Shown: in pieces, positions 36,001-45,556 of the stretch
Numbering within the stretch: position 1 is the first letter of the stretch
How the letters are laid out: every line of letters begins with the position of its first letter
NCBI GenBank assembly: GCA_027886185.1
Contig: WOAB01000595.1
Coordinates: forward strand, 2,666,001-2,730,000
Length of the DNA: 64,000 nt
Origin: Rheum nobile
Lineage: Eukaryota; Streptophyta; Magnoliopsida; Caryophyllales; Polygonaceae
Direction: 5' to 3'
Translations under genes and position numbers: made by a program
Notes under the pieces: generated by a model
The model's input: only the letters and a program-made list of their open reading frames with translations
Told to the model about the DNA's origin: nothing
Databases searched by the model: none

Positions 36001-37035
36001 GGTCTGGTGTTTGAGTAATGATTAATGTACCATATCTTAAGTCCTTGACTATGTCGGGTGGATTTTTGTCATCACAATGCTTGCCTTTTCCTACATATTA
36101 TACACAAATATATATATATCATTCATAATGGACAATACTATTCATAAAACCACATGTTAGGCTCATGCATTTACACACTCTTAACTCAAGCACCTGCATA
36201 GAAAGAGGAAGGCACATAGACATATAGTTACTTATACACCATCACAAACTAAGTCATGCACCTAGAAACAAATTTACTCATGCACTCATATTCTGTAACT
36301 CATGCACACAGATATATTCATGCATCTTCATTAGCTGATGCACCTACACGTAAAAAGTCATGCACCTATAAACACTGTCTCATGCACCTACACATAATTA
36401 CTCATGCACTTTCCACATAACAAGTCATGCACCTATAAACACTGTCTCATGCACCTTCACATAATTACTCATGCACCTATAAACACTGCATAGAAAGAGG
36501 AAGGCACATACACATATAGTTACTCATACACCATCACAAACTAAGTCATGCATATAGAAACACTTACTCATGCACTCACATTGTCTGACTCATGCACATA
36601 GATATATTCATGCATCTTCATTAGCTGATGCACCTATAAACACTTACTCATGCACCAATTCATTTTCAGTCATGCACCTATATAAATAGGCTCATGAAGT
36701 CTTGCATATACACACATAGTTACTCAAACACCATCACACACTAAGTCATACACCTAGAAACACTTACTCATGCACTAACACTCTTCAGTGATGCATCTAC
36801 ACACACATGTTAGAGCAAAAGCAGCGAGTGACATATATAGAAGATATTTTTATTGATCTATTATGCACAGACGTATATTCAGTCTAATATATAGAAGATA
36901 TTTCAAATCAGAGCATGTATCTAGTGAGAAATCTCTACATCGACCTTTTGCGATTATGTATTTAGTGAGAAATATACCTTGTGTTCCACTTGCTATCTTT
37001 GACCTCATTTTGTTCTTCTTTTGTTGTTGATTCAT
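30029..37035 (-). pseudogene. Ulp1/C48-protease-like gene of the MULE, multi-exon, degraded
   Basis: Exons inferred on the minus strand, mostly with GT...AG borders: 37035-36978 (ATG), 36090-35857, 35446-35374, 35284-34323, 33679 to about 32862, 32766-32719, about 32472-32145, 31992-31934, 31830-31636, 31553-31372, 31297-31163, 30627-30499 and 30412-30029. Exon 4 has a basic, acidic-patched N-terminus and a DUF1985-like region typical of plant transposon Ulp proteins (MMEIGFESLVHWDI, YDYLGIPKGE, NFNWSLFLYKALI). Middle exons are Lys/Glu/Asp/Val-rich. The C48 catalytic residues are visible: His in GHYYLIAIN, Asp in FHIIDN, Cys in KVDCGVFLLRHMETY. Lesions: CAG to TAG at the end of exon 4, TAG near 33296, and frame changes near 33090 and 30530. 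Similar genes travel on plant MULEs; their role is uncertain. Confidence 0.8.
35527..35576. repeat. Perfect 16-bp inverted repeat
   Basis: CAAACATACTTATGCA (35527-35542) is exactly complementary to 35561-35576, with an 18-bp loop. It lies in a Ulp1-like gene intron, and its arms contain a CATGCA-like core. Confidence 0.8.
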
Positions 37036-37366
37036 CGTATTTCTGAGTTCTAGTTTGTTGCGATGATTCTTCTTCTTTCTGTTGATTCGGTGAAAATCGC
37101 CTTTTCTAGGGTTTATGTTTCGAATCGCTCGGGAAATGCTTGATTGTGCAGCGGATGGTCGATTTGTGAAAGTGAGAGAGAGAATCGAGAAGAGAGCGAG
37201 AGCAAGAGAGCGAAGAAGAACGAGAGAGAACGGTTTGATTTCAGGGAACGAAGGAGATAATCGAAAAGCGAGTGAACAGTGTTTTAAGAGCCCGCTAACT
37301 TTCAATCGAAAAGCGAGAGTGAACACGCGCGGGCCGGCCCACTTAGCTTCTTAGCTTCTGGCCCTT

Positions 37367-37399
37367 GGATGGACTCCATCCTACGGATGGAGTCCATCC
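37367..37399. repeat. 15-bp perfect palindrome near the right MULE end
   Basis: GGATGGACTCCATCC, a 3-bp loop (TAC), then its exact complement GGATGGAGTCCATCC. Each arm is itself nearly self-complementary. It lies about 40-70 bp inside the right terminus, a subterminal position. Confidence 0.85.
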
Positions 37400-37567
37400 T
37401 TATTCCTTCTCTAAGAGGCCTTCCTCACCAGAATTTCACCCATTTTTTAAGGGTTTTACTATTTACTCTTAAGGTTATATGACTATCAATGCTATTTTTC
37501 CAAAACTTCACCAAAATATAATCATTTAAATCTAGAAAATACTAAACATGTGCAACATGGCTAATTT

Positions 37568-39480
37568 TGTAATATCCCACTTAAATTAGAAGGGTAAAAT
37601 AGTAACTTTTAATTTGATAAAAATAATTGTTATGAAATTTACTTCATTTCTTTTAGAAGAGTAATAAAATTTCCATGAACTAGGTTCAAGGGTTAGATTA
37701 TGATAATTTTTTGTACAAATTATCAAATGGGCCATAATAGTATGGTGAATGAATAAATAAATAAGTATAACAATGAAAGTAAATTTTATAATTTTAAAAA
37801 TAATAATAAAGGTCAATGAAATTATTATGTTTTTCCATAAAGGGATAAAATAATAAATACCCTAAGTATGTTATTTATTTAAGCTATGACTGGTCTAAAT
37901 TGTCATTAACCTTATGTTAATTATAATTTATATAAAACTTATCAATTTCGACTTAGAATATTTAAATCAAGTTTAACAAATTTTTGTTAGGGATTTAAGT
38001 ATGGTGAAATTCATAAGAAAAATAACTTAAGCTTATTTTAACCTAAGTTAAATTTTTCTATACTTTAACTTTGGGTTAAAATAATATTTTAAACTTATAA
38101 TATTAAAAATAATAATTTTGGGTGATTTTGTTAATTAAAAGTTGTCGGAGGGCATTTTTCTCACAATTCAAAAGTTTGAGGGGCCCAACCGTGATTAACC
38201 AAGAATTTCATCTTCAACCTCCATCTCGGCCGAGCTCCCAAACGCAGCTTCAATGGCGGTATTCGAGTACAAATCAAACCCGGTTAATTCAATTAACTTT
38301 TGGGAATCTATGAGCGTGATAATCTGCATCTAATGACTCGATCAATTCGGATTAAAGGTCGCGAAACCGACGAGATTTTGTCCCAAATGCTTAACCACAT
38401 CATTGAATGCCGAATTGAAGAATTTCAAAATTGGATCAAATCGGCTTCAATTGGAGGGCGTGATCCATGGGATCTTGTTGAGGGAATTTAAGGTTGCAAA
38501 ATCCCTATATAATCCCCTCAATCGTTCCTTCAATTCATCCAATTTCTCAAATCTCCCTCAAGAACCCTAAAACCCGACGTCTGTGTTATTCACCAAAATT
38601 CGAGAGTGTTTGAGTTTTGTTCTTGCAATTGCATACAACATTGGCTTCGTCTAGTTGTCTCCTCCAAAACCCCTCTTGCCCCGACGCCGGAGATCCGTCG
38701 AGGCCCAATTTTGAGTTTTTCCGACGAGTCACCACCGCGAATCCGAGGAAGAATTTGGTTGATCCGATTTTCGATTTGGGTATTTGTTTAATTTATTAAT
38801 GGATTAATCTTGATTAATTTAATTAATCGTTATTAGTGTAAAATATGTTAGGATTAATTTGATTTTATGAATTTTAAAATTAAATTAATTATATTTTTTA
38901 TAATATTATTTTATATTATGAATGAGTAAATTATGACTCTTCATTTAGATAATATTTTGAGTTAGAAAATTTTAGTATTATAAATAAATTATTTGATCAA
39001 TTTATTATGATATGATTATTTAGAATATACGACTAATTGATTTTTAGAATCGCATAAATAATCGTTTTATCGAAAAGCCTTGAAATTGAATTATTTAAGG
39101 GTTAAATAAATTCAATTAGAAACTGAAACATTGTATCCTTCAAATTCCGATATTGAATAAATTATCTAATTATAATTTATTTATTGTGTGTGATTTGGGT
39201 ACGTCTAGAAATTGCGTTTGAAATGAAAATAAAGCAGCGAGCGAATTTGCTTTTCGAAAACAACTATCTCTGATATGTCATTCATCTTTGTCGTGATTCA
39301 AGGCAAGGGACGGTTCGCTCTTGCTATTTTATTCCATGTTTTCCTTAATTGACAATTAATCTATTGTCTTACTTATGTTGGGATAAAAAATCTTAATTGT
39401 CATTTGGGAAGTTATGTGCTAAATTGGTGTGAATAATGAACATTATTATTAGGTTGTATAATTGCTAACAATGACCCTTA
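37568..39480 (+). repeat. LTR D, left part
   Basis: Begins TGTAATATCCC, as does the solo LTR at 49692, and shares several blocks with it, for example CGGTTCGCTCTTGCT (about 39310 against 50690) and AGGTTGTATA. A TATATAATCCCC near 38501 may be its TATA box. It is split after about 39480 by a TIR element and resumes near 42745. The TGTAAYRYCCC...GGGTGTTACA type and length over 2 kb resemble Tekay/Del-class chromovirus LTRs. Confidence 0.7.
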
Positions 39481-40021
39481 TATATATACATAATTAAGCT
39501 CTAGTAAAACAGCCTACTAGAATAAAACGAGTGTACTAATTTAGAGCGTTAGATTAAAATAGGATAGATGGCTGAGATTTAATTTGGAGGATTCCAAATT
39601 TAGCCGGTGAAATCAACCACACCCAATTACTCCATATCCTATAATTGTGGGATTTGATTTTACCCATAATATTTCTCAAATCAACCGAGGTATGTAACTT
39701 CCTCTTTCAATCTCCTCTCTCCATCGTCTCAACCTCCATTGATGCCTGCACTGAAGCTTCTCGTCGTCATCGTCTCGCCATCGACTCTCCGTCACCATTG
39801 TCTCTTGCCCGGACAGAGACTCATTTGGGATAAGAACACAGGTACAATTGATTCCCAATTTCAACAATTACACTCGATTTGTTACCGAATTTCAGTTCAA
39901 CCAGTGAAAAAATTAATGAACTTGGGGCAATGAAAAACAGGGCTTGAAAAACACGGCAAACAAGCACGTGTCTTCCTCCGTGTTCCCCTCCGGCACATCG
40001 ACGAGTAAGACTCCAAAACGA

Positions 40022-40277
40022 TGGTCAAGCTTCCGATCTGGTGGAGCGTGGTGACAGAATGGTAGTTTCAAAGGCGGTGCTCGCCACCGATTCGGTAGGT
40101 GTAGAACTCGGTGTCGAAGGGGCGGAGCGAGTCGAACTCGGCTTGACTCAGTCCCGCCGGGACCATGAGGTGGTGAGACGTCGACTCGGTGCGGGATCCA
40201 GATCCAAAATCGCCGTCTCCGGTCGGTTCGGGCGCGGGCGGAGGATCCTGTTGAATATCTTGCTCCGATTCCGTCAT
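40022..40277 (-). pseudogene. Captured N-terminal fragment of a PYR/PYL-type ABA receptor
   Basis: From ATG 40277 the minus strand encodes about 69 residues: an acidic, proline-rich start, then GLSQAEFDSLRPFDTEFYTYRIG. This resembles the first helix region of PYR1/PYL1-type receptors (L-T/S-Q-x-E-F ... EFHTY). A stop follows at 40068, but another frame continues with an HAPPD-like segment, which in the family follows closely, so the copy is frameshifted. The START-like ligand pocket is missing. It is a gene fragment inside a TIR element, not a working receptor. Similarity was judged from memory, not by search. Confidence 0.6.
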
Positions 40278-40352
40278 TAAAGATGGCTGCCCCCGTAATC
40301 TTCTCTTAGCTTTGTTTCGTAATTAGATTGATTAATTTATTTCCTGGTGTAG

Positions 40353-40528
40353 TTATCCACAGGCCAACTGGTCCAACTCTAAATTCCGAGTTTGAACACT
40401 CGTCAATTCCTGCAACTGTGAAAAAACTTTTCAATTTACCATCAATTTTTTTTAGAAAGCAAGATGCATGGGCTGGAACTTTCAAGAGCTACTTCAACCT
40501 TCGTGATACGCCTTGTGAACATTGTCCA
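40353..40528 (+). pseudogene. Captured exon of a non-specific phospholipase C
   Basis: Preceded by an AG acceptor and followed by a CAG|GT donor-like site, the frame encodes PTGPTLNSEFEHSSIPATV, a KKLFNL segment and DAWAGTFKSYFNLRDTP. This closely resembles the conserved C-terminal part of plant non-specific phospholipase C (phosphoesterase family). Only one exon is present, the catalytic N-terminal domain is absent, and it lies within a TIR element. Capture from a host gene is the simplest explanation. Confidence 0.75.
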
Positions 40529-40789
40529 GGTTGGCATCAACTCCTTTTAAAGGCTACTTGATATAAATATTCTGGTTTCAATGTGTCAAAAATAGTTCTT
40601 CATTGAAATTTCATGTCGTGGTTCTAAAATTCCGAATTAGCAATTCAGCCTTCCATTCCATTGAAACTAATAATGGAGATGCAGACGCTTGATCCGTCGG
40701 CGACAGAGCTAGCCTCGGCAAGGCTGTGAGATTCCGCACCCTACGGTTTTCGACAGAGAACGAGGCGGCGGCGGCGAGCTCGTATATAT

Positions 40790-42440
40790 GATATTCAATT
40801 TCATTTATCCGATATTCATCATGTGCAAACTAAAGTTTGTATATATGATATTCAGTTTCTATGTGGTGTTATTCATTATAATAATGTAGATATTCACGTG
40901 GATTCAGATTTTGTATGAGTTATTGATCATTGATATTCACGTTTTTATATGTGATATTCAATTGCTTATTGATGGTGTTATTTGTACTGTTTGCAATTGA
41001 TATTCAAATTGTTTGATGTGATATTCATGTTGTATGTACATTTCATGATCTAAGTAGTTGATATTCAAATTTTATGATGTGATATTCACTATGATGTTGT
41101 TGATATTCAACATTGTTTTCAAGCCTAACTGTTGCACCGACGAAGAGACGTTTGAAGCTTCCTGCTCGTCTAAAAAAGCACAAGTCATTGTGTAATAGCG
41201 ATATTCATGTTTTTCATTCCTAATATTCATGTAATCAATACTGATGTTCATGTACATTTTTCCGTGTATAACTATATGTGTTAGTGTGAAGTGATTAATT
41301 TTTGTTTGGGTTATGATATTTGTTTTGGGGCGAAAAGATCAGATAACCTAAATCGCCTTAGATGGGGTAAAATAGCAAAAATCCATATCGATCAAACGTT
41401 AGACATGAGAATCGAATAAAAATAGTAACGACGACTAGTTTGTTGAGTCAAGGCGACGATAATGACAAGATTGAATATATGAAACTTAAAGAGTAAAATA
41501 GCATAAAATGTAGTAGAATATAATGTAAATCGAGATAAGAAAGACTTATCTTCATTAGATAGATAAGAACATTGTTCGAAGCGTGAGAGCTTTTCGATCG
41601 TATGAGGATGCTTACAAGTTCTTCCAATTACGCGAAATGGAGAAAAGTAGATGTATTACAAGGCTTTTTGGGTAGGATTGGATCCTTTTAGAATAGCTAA
41701 GGAGCTTTGTATATATAGCTAAGGAGAAGGAATCTCCCGCATTAATCTCCCTTGAATAGGATTTGATCTCCTTCTTAATGGCACTTGAATTCTCCTTAAA
41801 TGCTCTTAATCTCTCCTTGATTCTGCATTAATTATGCTTGATCTCCTCTTAATAAGCCTTGATCCTCTCTTAAAGATGGTTGATTCCCTCCTTGATGGCT
41901 GAAATAATGCATACAACCGTTGGAGATCTCGGAGTAATAAAGGAGAAAATCTCGCTGGTCCATTGCGTCTAGGAATCAGGCGACGGTCGCATGGCTCACG
42001 TCTGACGGGTCTGATGCGTCCGACCGATTGCGTCAGACAGTCGATGCCCATTGGACGAATGGTCAATTTTCCGACCCCAACAATATTCATGGTGAAACGT
42101 AGTGATATTCATACCAATATAGAATGATATTCATGGTGTAATTGATTATGTTATTCATATATTATTAAGTGGTGATATTCATATTTTAAGTTGTGTTATT
42201 CGTGTATTTAATTGGTGATATCCACATATTAAACAAAGATATTCATACAAACATATATGAACAATATTCAAAAAACAATAACAAAAGCAACAAGAACGAA
42301 TTTACAAATCTACGAATTTGCAAAGCATTAGGACGCTGAAAAAATCAAGTGGTGATATTCATATTTTAAGTGGAGATATTCACATCCATCAATATTCATA
42401 AACGCATGAACGATATTCATAAAGATGTGATTGATATTCA
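40790..42440 (+). repeat. Dispersed GATATTCA motif array
   Basis: I count 20 exact GATATTCA copies on the plus strand, 12 between 40790 and 41220 and 8 between 42100 and 42440, plus variants (AATATTCA, GTTATTCA). The two clusters were one array before the solo LTR (41321-42082) inserted; its TSD ATATT is part of a motif copy. Orientation is nearly uniform. Confidence 0.88.
41321..42082. mobile_element. Solo LTR with TSD ATATT
   Basis: Starts TGTTTTGGGG and ends CCCCAACA, so the ends are inverted. ATATT flanks it at 41316-41320 and 42083-42087. The 762-bp body has no coding region. It is nested in the TIR element, inside the GATATTCA array. Family not recognised. Confidence 0.88.
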
Positions 42441-42744
42441 TGAACGTTGAAAAATCGTTGAAGAAGAAGAAAATGTATCAGCAGAATGGGGCGGTTTTAG
42501 GAAAGAGAAAATATTGTGTTTTATCTCTCATTTAACAACCTCATTTATTATCTTTTCCTAATTAAAAATTAAATAATTGCCTTACTAGAGTAGATTTGGT
42601 GGTTACACCCTACCATATCTATTGTAAGGCCCAATCATCCAACCATCCATCATCATCAATCCAACGCTCCAGATTAATACTTTCGTTTTACCATAACTCC
42701 CATTTTACCGGAGCGTCCATATATATATACATATATATATATAT

Positions 42745-43434
42745 ATTATAGGGTGCTAGATGGACTTTGATGTGGATTGTTGTGCATTGGTGTGGATTTA
42801 AATGCTTAGTTAGCACGAGTATTCCTAGGAATGCTATTATCTTGCGAGGTTTAGCTGTTTCTGTATAACTTGGTATTAGGAGGATTCTTGCCCTAATATT
42901 TTTGGTCATGACCTACCTTTATTTTCATATAAGTGGTGGTGCACTTACCTAGTGCCGAAATTTGGGATTTGTCCCATGTTATATATGTCATTGCGAGATT
43001 ATTATGGATTAAAAGCTTTAGCGTTAATGCACGTTTTGAAATTAAATAAGATAAGTGTCACGTGACACATAAATAATATACCATCGGGGGAGAAGTACAA
43101 TGTGGAACCTGCCCGATCTCTTGTCTAAAGTAAGTTCCCTTTCTAATCTGGATTCGCATTATGCGGTGAGATTGGCCGATGACCCAAATATTCAATGAGG
43201 CGTTTTCAAAACTTTGTGTGATAATGCTCCCAAACAAATTCATTAATTTTCCATAAGTCTCACTTCCGTTGGAGTCTTCTATTGAAGATTTCTTTTTTCT
43301 ATCATTTTAGTGAGAGTAACTGAGTTATGTATCGTCTACTCACTATTATTCTAGAGACAATGATTGTAACTGGATACAATCACAAGAACCATTCTGTTTG
43401 AGCCCTTACATAGTCTTTCATTAGACTGACCAAC
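42745..43434 (+). repeat. LTR D, right part
   Basis: Resumes the LTR D sequence after the TIR element. Shared blocks with the solo LTR at 49692 include TTAGTTAGCACGAGTATTC (about 42812 against 50917), AATCTGGATTCGC and CATAGTCTTT. It ends abruptly at element E (43435), and the expected remainder of the LTR was not found after E. Confidence 0.75.
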
Positions 43435-44598
43435 TGATGTGACTATGTCCCATCATGGAAGCCTTGGCACCCCAGTCACCGCAGCGGCCGCCGCTCCTAC
43501 GCCATCCTTGGCGCCTTGCAAGTCACCCCAGGCCACCACACCATCCCAACAGTTTCCCTCGGACACCCCGGCCTCCAAAGACTTCCTCAATCATGAAGAG
43601 TTGAACCAGTCCAAGTATGCCACAGAAGCTATGCTAGAGGTTGAAGATGCCACATCTCTTTGCCCGCTCCTGGCACCCCACGGCTCCATCGGCCACTCCT
43701 CATGTTGGCCCGCACACCCAAGGTCCCCAAAACTCCTCAGGCTCTAGGAAGGGCCCTCACTAAGGGTTGTCCGGTGAAAATCCTAAGGATCCTCACCAAT
43801 GCGGCTCACCTTCCTCCACGCGCGGTGTCGCTAGGGTTTTACCCTTGGACTTGGACGATGAGTTGCCACCCGGGGCTATCACACGCACGCGAGCCAGAGA
43901 ACTTCAAGCCAAACTCAAGAGGGGACTACTAAGCCTTGAAGCGCCGAGCCATGGTCAATTTGACTCGATGACTTTGCTCGTGACGCGCCGGGCCACATAG
44001 AAGAAAAACCGCCAAGCACATCTCAAACTTCCTCAAGCTATTCAGGGTTGCGTCTTTGAATTGTTTTTCCAGCTTATTATATGTATTTTTAAATACTTTT
44101 AAGACCCCTTTTAATGTTGGATAAGCTTGGGAGGGGAAGGGTTTAGGAGTTAGTTTTGTTGGCCATATGAAGGGTTGGCTGTGTAGCTCCTTTGAGGCCT
44201 TTATAAGGTTGTGTCCTCCTCCTTGTAAAACCATCTTCCAATTGAATAAAACATCTCAAGCAAAGCTCCGTTTTCTCTTGAAAACTCCAGCAAGCATTCA
44301 GTTCGTGTGTAGCATCAAACAACCTCTCAATCTTCTCCTTTGGGTGTGTTGCATCCCTTATCTCTAGTTCACCTTGTTCTTCCTTTAGTGGTGCATCATA
44401 TCCACTCAAGAAAGTTCACTTATCCCCATCTCCATACCAGCAAATCGATCTCCCTTAATCCAGTCCATCTTCTCCACCAAACACTTCGAAAAACCACTCC
44501 CAAGACTCCTTTGCATCAACCCCTTGGAACTCTCTTGCTTGGCTGCATCTCTTGGCGTTTCCTTGCACTGAGGCTGAAGAGAATCGTCGATCGTATCA
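43435..44598 (+). repeat. 5' LTR of element E
   Basis: TGATGTGACT...CGTATCA, 1164 bp; homologous to 52695-53843 and, over its first part, to 53848-54193. Confidence 0.88.
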
Positions 44599-44600
44599 TG

Positions 44601-44611
44601 TGGTATCATAT
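44601..44611 (+). other. Primer-binding site of element E
   Basis: TGGTATCATAT two bases after the LTR, a mutated initiator-Met-type site (TGGTATCAGAGC). Confidence 0.7.
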
Positions 44612-45369
44612 CCACGCAAGGTAAACGCTTGAAACTTGATTTTAAAGTCGATCTTAGTTCAAGTTGCAAGTCTTCATACTCTTTTGTGTCTTGCTGCATC
44701 AAATTGTTGAAAGTGCAGTTGTGTTGATCGTGTTTTTGGTTGCTGGAAACACTTTTAAATTTTGTTCCTTCCAAAGGTTGAAGACAACTCCTGAAATCCC
44801 CCAAAACCTCCCTTTTTGATTGTGTCACCCGCCATACCTCTTGGCTTTACCTTCCCCTTTTTATTAGCCTTAGTTATTAGCTTGATTTTTCTTATTTTTC
44901 CTGCTGCAATTAATTTGTGTGACTTGTGGAATTTCTTGTGATTAAACTGAACCAATCAAGCAACAATGATACGGGAAAGGCCTTGCTTCTCTCGTTCTAC
45001 TTCTTTTCTTTTTGTTTTGTTATTGCCTTCGATTGCAGCTATTAAAAAAAAGAGACGTTTGCTCTTGTTGTTGTTCCAAGTTGTAGCCAAAGTTTCTTGC
45101 TGAAATAAACTCGAGGAAAAAGGGCCAAGGGCCAGAAAAAAGCGAGTAAACAAATTGTAATCTTAACAAGCTCGAGAAAGAGTGGCAAATCCAGAAATAA
45201 ACGAGCCAAGTAAACTTGAGAGGTCAAGTGCTTAGTAGCTTCCTTAACACGTGTGTTGGTTCGTGTTTGATCAAAGGGTTTTCACAAGTTCATTCATGTT
45301 TTTGTGGCTTGTTTTTGCTTGATCGAGTCTACCCTAAGCTACCCTAAAACTTGAAGCTTGCAACCAGGA

Positions 45370-45490
45370 TTTTGTGAAACGTTACAATCAAATTTTTGGC
45401 ACTTACTGGTTCGAGGTTCCATTGGTTGAATTTTGTGAAACATTACAATCAAATTTTTGGCACTTGCTGGTTCGAGGTTCCATTGGTTGA
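45370..45490 (+). repeat. 61-bp tandem duplication in the leader of E
   Basis: Two adjacent copies start TTTTGTGAAAC at 45370 and 45431 and differ at very few positions. They lie just upstream of the gag start. The rest of the leader (44612-45556) shows no other feature. Confidence 0.85.
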
Positions 45491-45556
45491 TTGCTTTTCC
45501 TTTAGTTCTTGTGTTCTTGGAATTTGCTTTGGTTGCTAACTTGCAAGGGAAGTACC

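Larger units (their letters stand above)
26225..36800 (+). repeat. Dispersed CATGCAC motif array of the MULE
   Basis: By eye I count about 80 exact plus-strand CATGCAC copies, commonly as (A/G)(C/T)TCATGCAC(C/T) within units such as CATGCACCTATAAACACTG. They lie in both transposase introns, the 28985-30028 spacer and the introns of the minus-strand gene, and are absent from the coding exons. The reverse complement GTGCATG is nearly absent (one copy near 35623). Near-copies (CATGCAT, CATGCAG, TATGCAC) are also common. Spacing is irregular, roughly 15-60 bp within clusters. Confidence 0.92.
25632..37438. mobile_element. MuDR-like MULE with transposase and Ulp1-like gene
   Basis: Two genes start near opposite ends and converge: a FAR1/jittery-like MURA transposase (plus) and a Ulp1-protease-like gene (minus). 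Sequence just inside the ends is related in inverted orientation: GGAATGAGGATG near 25660-25673 and GGAATAAGGATG in the complement of the right end. The candidate TSD CCCATTTTT lies at 25622-25630 and 37439-37447, a size expected for Mutator elements, though it is low complexity. All non-coding parts are peppered with CATGCAC. Both genes carry a few lesions. Boundaries are therefore likely but not certain. Confidence 0.78.
39495..42718. mobile_element. Pack-type TIR element with captured gene fragments
   Basis: Left end GCTCTAGTAAAAC...AGAGCGTTAGATT and the complement of the right end GCTCCGGTAAAAT...GGAGCGTTGGATT form imperfect inverted repeats of about 75 bp. Both sides are flanked by TATATATACAT-like sequence, a possible 9-11 bp TSD, which would suit a MULE; the TA-rich context makes it uncertain. 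It interrupts LTR D. Inside are fragments related to two plant genes, an array of GATATTCA and a solo LTR. No transposase is seen, so it is non-autonomous. Confidence 0.7.

Noticed and set aside
32020..36800. Host B3-factor RY promoter elements
   Set aside because: CATGCA is contained in the motif, but the number, the single orientation and the restriction to one transposon do not fit a host promoter; kept only as an alternative in the finding.
40022..40528. Functional ABA receptor or phospholipase gene
   Set aside because: Only short fragments in opposite orientations, with a frameshift, inside a TIR element.
44340..44828. ORFs in the LTR and leader of E as separate genes
   Set aside because: They lie in the LTR or leader and have no domain; similar ORFs recur in each LTR copy simply because the LTR is repeated.
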